Made by a program: the position numbers and the translations under genes. A DNA stretch of 64,000 bases from an uncultured Muribaculaceae bacterium (lineage in GTDB: Bacteria > Bacteroidota > Bacteroidia > Bacteroidales > Muribaculaceae). The stretch is taken from assembly GCA_910579995.1 (NCBI GenBank), contig CAJTWH010000001.1:18884-82883 (forward strand), given 5' to 3'. Of this stretch, positions 17,406 to 24,527 are shown in pieces. The notes beneath the pieces are model-generated. The model worked only from the letters and a program-made list of their open reading frames with translations. It had not been told where the DNA came from and searched no databases. The first letter of the stretch is position 1. Each line of letters opens with the position of its first letter.

Positions 17406-18340
17406 CAGTTGATATATACAAGGCCGGATTCCGCGAGGCCTGGGACAGGGTAGTGTGCGAAAGCCGCAACGGCACATTCCTCCACCTGCGCGCCTATATG
17501 GACTATCATGCCGACCGCTTTGATGATATGTCGCTTGTGGCCCGCGACGGCGCGGGGCGCATTGTCGCATTGCTGCCGGCAAACCGCCGCGGCGATACAC
17601 TCGAGAGTCACGGCGGCCTCACCTACGGGGGCTGGCTCATGAGGCCGCGCGCCGACATGCTTGCCATGATGAAGATATGGAGCGAGGCCACAGGCCTGCT
17701 GCGCCGCGAGGGTATAAGGCAGCTTGTCTACAAGCCGGTGCCGCATATCTATCATAAATATCCTGCCGAGGAAGATATCTATGCCCTCTGGCGTGCAGGC
17801 GGCGAAATCCGAAGTGTGCTTGCATCGAGTGTGATAGACCTCGCCTCGCCGCTTGGCTTCGATATGTCGGCGCGCCAGAGTGTGCGCAAGGCCGCCCGCG
17901 ACGGCGTCACTGTGGGCCTTTCCGACCGATGGGATGATTTCTGGCAGGTTCTTGAAGAGCGCCTTGCCACTGCCCACGACGCCCGCCCGGTACACAGCCT
18001 CGACGAGATAAAACTCCTGCACAGCCGCTTCCCCGACAATATACGCCTCTTCACAGCCGAATACGATGGCGAGGTGGTGGCCGGCGCGGTAATCTATTAT
18101 ACCGACACCGTGGCCCACAGCCAATACACCGGCAGCACAGAGACCGGGCGGCGTCTGCGCTCATTGCCATTGCTCTACGACCATATCATCGGCAATCTGC
18201 CTGCCGGAGTGCGCTACTTCGATTTCGGCACAAGCAATGAAGACGGTGGCCGTGTGCTCAACGAAGGGCTAATCCGTCAGAAAGCCTCTTTCGGCGCCCG
18301 GGCCGTGGCTTATACTTCTTATCTCATCCAAATACCATGA
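17402..18340 (+). CDS. FemAB/GNAT-like acyltransferase (BioF2-type fold)
   Basis: A 312-residue cytoplasmic protein with the double-GNAT look of FemAB or BioF2-like acetyltransferases. The N-terminal half has the pattern FLHLRAYMDYHADRFDD, then VALLPANRRGDTLESHGGL. The C-terminal half has FTAEYDGEVVAGAVIYYTD, then YFDFGTSNEDGG and VAYTSY near the end. Relatives add amino acids or acyl groups to cell-wall or glycan precursors. The acceptor here is unknown. It overlaps both the TolC gene and the GH43-like gene by 4 nt, an unusual neighbourhood for an efflux operon. It may modify an envelope component, but that is inference. Confidence 0.72.
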   Translation: MTVDIYKAGFREAWDRVVCESRNGTFLHLRAYMDYHADRFDDMSLVARDGAGRIVALLPANRRGDTLESHGGLTYGGWLMRPRADMLAMMKIWSEATGLLRREGIRQLVYKPVPHIYHKYPAEEDIYALWRAGGEIRSVLASSVIDLASPLGFDMSARQSVRKAARDGVTVGLSDRWDDFWQVLEERLATAHDARPVHSLDEIKLLHSRFPDNIRLFTAEYDGEVVAGAVIYYTDTVAHSQYTGSTETGRRLRSLPLLYDHIIGNLPAGVRYFDFGTSNEDGGRVLNEGLIRQKASFGARAVAYTSYLIQIP

Positions 18341-19299
18341 AAAAATTACTGACCCTGCTTCTGATACTTACATCCGCCGCAGCCTCGGCCGTTGTCCGTG
18401 ATATTCCACGCGATTCGATAATGATGAGCGACCCATGCATACTTGCCGACAGCGTCTCGGGCATGTACTATATGACCGGCACCGGCGGACGCCTGTGGAA
18501 AAGCACGGATCTCGCTCGCTGGACAGGCCCATACAAGGTGGTGGAAATCGACACATGCTCATGGATGGGACGTCGCCCTGCTGTCTGGGCCGCCGAGATA
18601 CATCAGTATAAGGGCCGCTACTATTATTTCGCTACATTCACCAACAACGGCACGGTGATACTCTCCAACAGCAACGGCGACATACCCCGCCGCGCCTCGC
18701 ATGTGCTTGTGGCCGACAAGCCCGATGGCCCCTATCGCCCGGTAGGCACCGACAATTATTGCCCGGCCGACCGTCCTACTCTCGACGGCACTTTTTGGAT
18801 TGAAGACGGTATCCCATATATGGTTTACTGCGGCGAATGGCTCTACGACAACGACGGCACTATGGAGGCCGTGCGCCTCAGCGATGACCTCTCGGCCTCG
18901 GTCGGCGAGCCTACAGTGCTTTTCCGCGCGTCAGACTCGCCTTGGAGCCATGAGGTTCTCGACGGCAAGGAACGCCGCAGCCGCGTAACCGACGGCCCTT
19001 GGCTCTTCCGCACAGGCACAGGGCGCCTCGGCATGATATGGACCTCATGGATAGATGATGTCTACACCATGGGCGTGGCCTACTCCGAGGGCGGCCTTGC
19101 AGGACCGTGGATTCAGGAGCCCGAACCTCTCACCCCGCCCAATCACGGTCATGGCATGATTTTCCGCGATTTCGACGGCCGATATCTCATTTCCCTGCAC
19201 AGTCACCGCAGCGAAAACGGCCGATATATCCGTCGCCCTGTGCTCTTCGAAGTAGATATGACCGGTGATAAAATCAAGCTCGGAAAGCGTATCGATTAA
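18337..19299 (+). CDS. Secreted GH43-like glycosidase
   Basis: A 320-residue exported protein with the five-bladed propeller sequence pattern of GH43 arabinanases and xylosidases. The signal peptide is MKKLLTLLLILTSAAASA. MMSDPC carries the likely base Asp at 32. AVWAAEIHQYKGRYYYF is a typical blade. TLDGTFW has the pKa-modulating Asp near 150. VTDGPWLFRTGTG places Asp (about 219) where most GH43 enzymes have the acid Glu. A His in HGHGMIF near residue 270 may bind a central ion. The start codon overlaps the FemAB-like stop (ATGA). Likely substrates are plant arabinan or xylan side chains, but activity depends on the Asp at the acid position. Confidence 0.78.
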   Translation: MKKLLTLLLILTSAAASAVVRDIPRDSIMMSDPCILADSVSGMYYMTGTGGRLWKSTDLARWTGPYKVVEIDTCSWMGRRPAVWAAEIHQYKGRYYYFATFTNNGTVILSNSNGDIPRRASHVLVADKPDGPYRPVGTDNYCPADRPTLDGTFWIEDGIPYMVYCGEWLYDNDGTMEAVRLSDDLSASVGEPTVLFRASDSPWSHEVLDGKERRSRVTDGPWLFRTGTGRLGMIWTSWIDDVYTMGVAYSEGGLAGPWIQEPEPLTPPNHGHGMIFRDFDGRYLISLHSHRSENGRYIRRPVLFEVDMTGDKIKLGKRID

Positions 19300-19350
19300 G
19301 TCAATATAGGGCATAAAATACTTCATTCGCCATTTATAGGCTTTCTGATA

Positions 19351-19381
19351 TTGTGTGTTTGTGGCAAAATTTTTAATTTTG
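19351..19381 (+). promoter_or_regulatory. Promoter of the PL11 gene
   Basis: TTG at 19351-19353, 20 nt, then TAATTTTG at 19374-19381, about 45 nt before the ATG at 19427. Confidence 0.6.
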
Positions 19382-19426
19382 CACCCGGTATAATAACCAT
19401 GAATCCTAATACCAAAACACACGATA

Positions 19427-22315
19427 ATGAAAAAGATTTTTGTACTCATGGCAGCATTGGGTGCATGTGCGATGGTGAACGCGCAGCAACTCAAGGCTAC
19501 GTGGCAATTCAGCGATCCTGAAGACTGGCAGGCAGTCTCTGTAGAAGGCGACGCCGAGGCCACCGCTTCTGTAACCACAAGTATCTCGATGGGCAGCAAT
19601 ATTGCCGAGACCCGTCAGCTCACAGCCTCGGGCGCCGACGCCGGCTACGAAGCAGTGACCTACACCCCGTCGTTTATCGCCCTCAAACCCACAACCAAAG
19701 TAACCGCTAAAGCAGCCGGCCACTGCGTGACAGTTTCTGTCAATCCCAACGACGGACATTCATTCAAACCCACGACTATTGCTTTCGACGCCGTGAAGGT
19801 TGGTACTGACGCCGGCGGTATCGACGTCTATTATCAGCTTGGCGACGGCTCTGAGGTTAAACTCGGCGCTGCCACTCCTCTACGCAACAAGATAATGTCG
19901 GGCAACTCTACCGGTTACAGCCATCACGAGTTCACTCTGGGCGATGTAATCACCAACGAGCCCTTCTCAGTGACTCTCTATATCTACAATCTCAACGGCG
20001 CCGACAATGCTTCTCCCAAAGAAATCGGTTTCCGCAACATTGAGATCCGCGGCGCTCTTGATGAGGCTATAAGCACAGCCGGCGACTTCATCAAGTCGTT
20101 CACCTTCCAAGGTTCCAAGAGCCTCGGCGTGTCGGAGCAGATCGATCTCCTGCCCGTGGTGAAAGACCTTAAGCACGGTGAGAGCGTGGGCTACAAGACA
20201 CGTCTCTTCGGTGAGCCCTCTGACTTCGCCCTTGAGATGGCGGATGGCTACACTTATTCTTCAAGCTACGAAAACCGTATTCTCAAAGTTAATGTGCTTA
20301 AAGATGAGAGCGAAGTGCTCTCGTTCAGCGTTTGGTTTACCGTTACCAACCGTCAGCCCAAACCCGAGGCCAAAGCCCTCAATCGCGGCCTGATGGCTCT
20401 CAGCCTCACCGGCGCAAAGATGGGCACGGGCAACCTCGTGTCGTGGCGTCACCGCGAAGCCGACGGCTGGGGTGTGAAATACAAACTCTACCGTGGCGAC
20501 GAAGCCGCTCAGGACGAAGTGCTTAACGAAGACCTCTATATCATCGACCGCACCAACTTCGTAGATACTGAAGGCACTGCTCTCAACTACTACCGCCTCG
20601 AGACCTACGACAAGACCGGCAAACTCCTCGAGACAGAGGTAAGCCGCAAGACATGGGATGACCAGACATTCCGTATTCCCCTCCAGAAACCCGAAAACCG
20701 CGGCGGTGCTTCCTACTCGCCCAACGACGCAAGCTATTGCGACATGGACGGCGACGGCGAATATGAGATTATCCTCAAATGGTCGCCCTCAAATGAGAAA
20801 GACGCCGCAAGCTCGGGCGCTACATCGCCTATCTATCTTGACTGTATCAAGATGGACGGAACTCTGCTGTGGCGTATCGACGCCGGCCCCAACTTCTTCA
20901 CCAGCGCACACACCATGCAGTTTATCGCATGGGACTTCGACGGTGACGGCTATGGCGAGCTTATGATGAAAACCGCTCCCGGCACTGTCGACGGCGAGGG
21001 CAATTATGTGCTCCTCGGCGACGACGACCCCAATGAGAATCTTTTAAGCGGTCGCGGCAAGCAGGATCACGGCTCTGAATACATCACCGTGTTCGACGGC
21101 CTCACCGGCGGCGAACTCGCCACAATCCCCTACCACACTGCCTACGGCGATGTGAGCACTTCAATCTGGGGCGACAGCAACCAGAATCGCTCTGAGCGCT
21201 ATCTTGCAGCCCTCGCATATCTCGACGGCCCCGACGCCAACCCCTGTCCCATCTTCGCCCGCGGCTACTATGCAGGTGCATTCGTAGCTGCTTACGATTG
21301 GGACGGCACTACTCTTAAAGAACGTTGGGTGAGCCGCAACGTTACCAAAGGCGAAGGCCTTTGGGGCGAAGGTGCCCACTGGATTTCTGTCGGCGACTGC
21401 GATGGCGACGGAAAGCATGAGATTGTATATGGCTCAGGCGCACTCGACCATGACGGTTCGCTCCTCTACCGCACCGGCCTCGGCCACGGCGACGCACTCC
21501 ACCTCGGCGACTTCCTGCCCGAGCGCGAAGGCCTTGAGGTATTCATGGTGCATGAAGAGAAACCTTACGGCTACGACCTGCGCGACGCCGCTACAGGCGA
21601 GCGTATTCTCTACGCCACCGCCGGCAGCGACACCGGCCGCGGTATAGCCGCTCACTTCGATGCCAACTATCCTCACTCACAGTTCTCTCACAGCGCTGAG
21701 CCCGGCATGCACGACTGCGTTACAGGCGAGATGTACGCCGAAGGCTGGAACCCCGGCGGTGGCGGCTCTATGAACAACCGTATCTACTGGACCGGCGACC
21801 TCTATGACGAGCATTGCGATAAGAGCGTCATCGCCAAGTGGAACGGTGCCGGATGGGACCGCGTGCAGGTGAACAAGACAAACTACACTGTCGGCACCTA
21901 CAACAACAGCACCAAATACAATCCCTGCGTGCTTGGCGACCTTCTCGGTGACTGGCGCGAGGAAGTAGTGCTCTGGGAGGGTAATAACCTCGTGATCAAC
22001 GCTACAAGCTATGCCACCGAATACCGCATACCTCACCTGATGGACGATCTCAACTACCGTGTGCAAGTCGTTAACCAGAACTGCTGCTACAACCAGCCTC
22101 CTCACCTCTCGGTTGACCCCTCGGTAGAGTATGCCGGCAACCCCAACTGCGCTCTTCAGGAAGATGTCGCTGCCGATTACGACAGCATTGACGAGATCGC
22201 TACTCCCGGCCATGAAGGCCCGGATGTGATCTACAACCTCCAAGGCATGCGTATCGACCGCATTTCAAGCCCGGGTATCTACATCGTCAACGGCAAGAAA
22301 GTGCGTGTGATGTAA
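19427..22315 (+). CDS. Rhamnogalacturonan lyase, polysaccharide lyase family 11
   Basis: A 962-residue secreted enzyme that should cleave rhamnogalacturonan I of pectin by beta-elimination. The signal peptide is MKKIFVLMAALGACAMVNA. Residues about 20-310 form an extra beta-sandwich region. From about 310 to 920 runs the YesW-like propeller with repeated calcium-binding motifs: DMDGDGEYEI, WDFDGDGYGELM, GDCDGDGKHEIVYG and GDLLGDWREEVV. The PL11 motif AEGWNPGGGGSMNNRIYW is present. The last 30 residues (VIYNLQGMRI through GIYIVNGKKV) form the same type of tail as in the protein at 8135, probably a sorting or anchoring signal. It has its own promoter and a strong terminator. Confidence 0.9.
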   Translation: MKKIFVLMAALGACAMVNAQQLKATWQFSDPEDWQAVSVEGDAEATASVTTSISMGSNIAETRQLTASGADAGYEAVTYTPSFIALKPTTKVTAKAAGHCVTVSVNPNDGHSFKPTTIAFDAVKVGTDAGGIDVYYQLGDGSEVKLGAATPLRNKIMSGNSTGYSHHEFTLGDVITNEPFSVTLYIYNLNGADNASPKEIGFRNIEIRGALDEAISTAGDFIKSFTFQGSKSLGVSEQIDLLPVVKDLKHGESVGYKTRLFGEPSDFALEMADGYTYSSSYENRILKVNVLKDESEVLSFSVWFTVTNRQPKPEAKALNRGLMALSLTGAKMGTGNLVSWRHREADGWGVKYKLYRGDEAAQDEVLNEDLYIIDRTNFVDTEGTALNYYRLETYDKTGKLLETEVSRKTWDDQTFRIPLQKPENRGGASYSPNDASYCDMDGDGEYEIILKWSPSNEKDAASSGATSPIYLDCIKMDGTLLWRIDAGPNFFTSAHTMQFIAWDFDGDGYGELMMKTAPGTVDGEGNYVLLGDDDPNENLLSGRGKQDHGSEYITVFDGLTGGELATIPYHTAYGDVSTSIWGDSNQNRSERYLAALAYLDGPDANPCPIFARGYYAGAFVAAYDWDGTTLKERWVSRNVTKGEGLWGEGAHWISVGDCDGDGKHEIVYGSGALDHDGSLLYRTGLGHGDALHLGDFLPEREGLEVFMVHEEKPYGYDLRDAATGERILYATAGSDTGRGIAAHFDANYPHSQFSHSAEPGMHDCVTGEMYAEGWNPGGGGSMNNRIYWTGDLYDEHCDKSVIAKWNGAGWDRVQVNKTNYTVGTYNNSTKYNPCVLGDLLGDWREEVVLWEGNNLVINATSYATEYRIPHLMDDLNYRVQVVNQNCCYNQPPHLSVDPSVEYAGNPNCALQEDVAADYDSIDEIATPGHEGPDVIYNLQGMRIDRISSPGIYIVNGKKVRVM

Positions 22316-22340
22316 TATAATCAACAATCTCAATAATGGT

Positions 22341-22375
22341 AAAAAGTCGCGGAAAAATCCTCCGCGACTTTTTTG
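22341..22375 (+). terminator. Rho-independent terminator of the PL11 gene
   Basis: AAAAAGTCGCGG (22341-22352) pairs with CCGCGACTTTTTT (22362-22374). The T run also supplies the TTTG box of the next promoter. Confidence 0.85.
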
Positions 22376-22403
22376 CTTAATAGGCAGATTGTTATTAAAT
22401 TTG
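22372..22403 (+). promoter_or_regulatory. Promoter of the thioredoxin-fold gene
   Basis: TTTG at 22372-22375, 20 nt, then TAAATTTG at 22396-22403, 24 nt before the ATG at 22428. The upstream box lies within the preceding terminator. Confidence 0.6.
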
Positions 22404-22427
22404 CGACCGAATCTTAAATATACCTGA

Positions 22428-24392
22428 ATGAAACGTTATCTTAGTCTGCTGTTATTAGCTGCCGCCATATCTACAGTGCAAGCCATAGTGCCAAAAGTCG
22501 ATTTCCAACCCTCGTATTCTGAGCTTGGCAATATAGAGCGCACTGACAGCGCCACACGCGTAGCCCTCACTCTCATGCACCTCCCCGGCTATTGGGTGAA
22601 AATCTCTGCAGAGCCTTACATCGTCGATGTCAACGACTCCACCCGTATTTTCAAGATAATCGGGCAGGAGAATATCCCGCTGAACAAGAAAATCACCATG
22701 CCAAAGTCGGGTCGCCACGAAGGAGCGTTGCTTTTCGAGCCTCTGCCTGCCGATATCGAACTTGTCGATATCATTTTAGATGAGCCCTCGTCGGCGTCGG
22801 ATAATATCTTGGGAGTACACCTCAATGAGCAAAAAACTGCCCGGCCGGCATATCATCATGCGGCAGATTTGTTCGGCGACAGCGCAGGAGCTTGGGATAT
22901 CTCGCTGCCGGAGCGCTACCGCGATTATCCCATATATTCGCGGGAAGGGCGCGCCCATCTGCATGGTAAAATCGACAATTACTCTCCGAGAATAGGTTTC
23001 AGCACATTTACAGTCGACACACGCGACTTCCTTACCAACGAAGAGTATGTCAATATCGGCGAGATAGAGCCCGACGGTACTTTCTCTGTTGACCTTGTGG
23101 TACATCATCCGCAGACCGGCTATTTCCGGATAGGTGATATGGCACGCAATCTTTTCTACATGCCCGGAGATACTCTTGAGATTGTAGCTTCCAACAGGCT
23201 CGGTAACGGCACCGCCGGACGACGCAATCCCGAATATTTCGGATTCGTCGGCAAACTGTCGGACGCCGCAAAGATCAATATGCTCACCGACAGCGTCAAG
23301 ACGCGTCATGACCTTGTCAATAAGGTATGGGATAAATATAGGGTCATGCCGTCTGATTCGATGGCTGTGCCTGTGATTGAGGCTAACCGTGAGCTGTGCA
23401 TGCTGCTCGATACTGTGCTCACTGATATGCCTCACTTTCTGGAAAAAGCTGATGTGAGCCTCCGGTGCAAGGATTTTGTGGCGGTAGGCGCTGCTTCGTT
23501 TATTGTTGACCAACTGGAAGATAATGAATTGCGCCTCAGGTATGTCGACAGTGAAAATAATAAAGTCGATCCGGCTGTGCTTATGGAGCCACGCCGCAAG
23601 TATATCGATTTTATCTACAACAATCCGCTGATGGGCGCATGTTCGTTCTCGCTGCCGAACCGATGGATGTTCAGTAAGATGGTGTATCCGTCGCTCGCCT
23701 ATGTAAACAAAGGCGAGAGCGACAGTATAAGAGCTTGCGACAAGGCCAACGAGAGCGTTTACGGCGTCGGAAATTGCTTTACGGCGCAGCTTTCCCGCGC
23801 GGCCTTTTTCTGCGATATGTTGCAACAGACGCCCACTGTCACACGTGATAATATTGAAGCCTTGCGTGGGAAAGTGGCAGCCTTGGCATCGACACTCACA
23901 TATCCCAAGCTCGTTGATGTGGTGCTTCAGGCTTATTCTACAGCGGTTGAGGATATGGTGTTTTCAGAAGTTCAGGAGTCGGAATCAGCGGAGCTGTCGC
24001 GGCAGCAACCCGCCGACCGCACTGCCTTGGATAAGCTTATCGCCCCGTACAGCGGCAATGTGTTGTTTGTCGATTTCTGGGGCTTGAGTTGCGGCGCCTG
24101 CCGTCAGACCATGAAAGACAGCAAAGACATGTTGGCCCGATATGAAGACAAGCCGTTCAAGGCACTCTATGTCACTGAAGACGACGGCTCTAAGGAGAGA
24201 TCGCTCAAATGGCTTGAGAAAGAGGGTATCAATGGCGAGTTTATCTTCGTCGACAGCGATACATGGAACCGCCTCCGGGCCTCCCTCGGCTTCTTGGGTG
24301 TACCCTTCGGTCTGCTGATTGATAAAGCCGGCAATATTGTCAAGACGAATGTCTACCATCTCCACGAAGGCGAAATCGACAGCCTGCTGTAG
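22428..24392 (+). CDS. Exported protein with C-terminal TlpA-like thioredoxin domain
   Basis: A 654-residue exported protein. The signal peptide is MKRYLSLLLLAAAISTVQA without a lipobox. Residues 20-500 are a long helical and beta region with no family I recognise, apart from resemblance to Bacteroidales TlpA-like proteins that carry N-terminal beta-sandwich segments. The C-terminal domain starts near 535. It has VDFWGLSCGACRQTM with the redox pair Cys555-Cys558 (CGAC), and FLGVPFGLLID with the cis-Pro motif. It should reduce or isomerise disulfides in the periplasm. Own promoter, monocistronic, followed by a 20-bp hairpin. Confidence 0.8.
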   Translation: MKRYLSLLLLAAAISTVQAIVPKVDFQPSYSELGNIERTDSATRVALTLMHLPGYWVKISAEPYIVDVNDSTRIFKIIGQENIPLNKKITMPKSGRHEGALLFEPLPADIELVDIILDEPSSASDNILGVHLNEQKTARPAYHHAADLFGDSAGAWDISLPERYRDYPIYSREGRAHLHGKIDNYSPRIGFSTFTVDTRDFLTNEEYVNIGEIEPDGTFSVDLVVHHPQTGYFRIGDMARNLFYMPGDTLEIVASNRLGNGTAGRRNPEYFGFVGKLSDAAKINMLTDSVKTRHDLVNKVWDKYRVMPSDSMAVPVIEANRELCMLLDTVLTDMPHFLEKADVSLRCKDFVAVGAASFIVDQLEDNELRLRYVDSENNKVDPAVLMEPRRKYIDFIYNNPLMGACSFSLPNRWMFSKMVYPSLAYVNKGESDSIRACDKANESVYGVGNCFTAQLSRAAFFCDMLQQTPTVTRDNIEALRGKVAALASTLTYPKLVDVVLQAYSTAVEDMVFSEVQESESAELSRQQPADRTALDKLIAPYSGNVLFVDFWGLSCGACRQTMKDSKDMLARYEDKPFKALYVTEDDGSKERSLKWLEKEGINGEFIFVDSDTWNRLRASLGFLGVPFGLLIDKAGNIVKTNVYHLHEGEIDSLL

Positions 24393-24407
24393 TTGCAGTG
24401 CTCCTCC

Positions 24408-24455
24408 AAGTTTAAGCCCCATACACCGAAACTGTGGTGTATGGGGCTTAAACTT
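24408..24455. terminator. 20-bp perfect inverted repeat between convergent genes
   Basis: Arms at 24408-24427 and 24436-24455 are perfectly complementary over 20 bp with an 8-nt loop. A-rich bases precede the left arm and T-rich bases end the right arm. It lies 16 nt after the thioredoxin-fold gene and probably terminates it. Confidence 0.75.
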
Positions 24456-24472
24456 TATATGAATTAGTCAAC

Positions 24473-24526
24473 CTGTCCTAAAATAAAGGACAAAAACCGC
24501 TGTTTGTGTCCTTTTTTTAAGGACAG
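24473..24526. terminator. Nested bidirectional terminator
   Basis: CTGTCCT (24473-24479) pairs with AGGACAG (24520-24526). Inside, AAAGGACA pairs with TGTCCTTT, followed by a T run on the plus strand and an A-rich loop that gives T on the minus strand. It sits 2 nt from the stop of the TonB receptor gene, so it can end transcription from both sides. Confidence 0.75.
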
Positions 24527-24527
24527 T

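Noticed and set aside
24408..24526. Terminal inverted repeats of an insertion sequence
   Set aside because: No transposase frame lies between or beside the arms, and the arms are only 8 nt apart.
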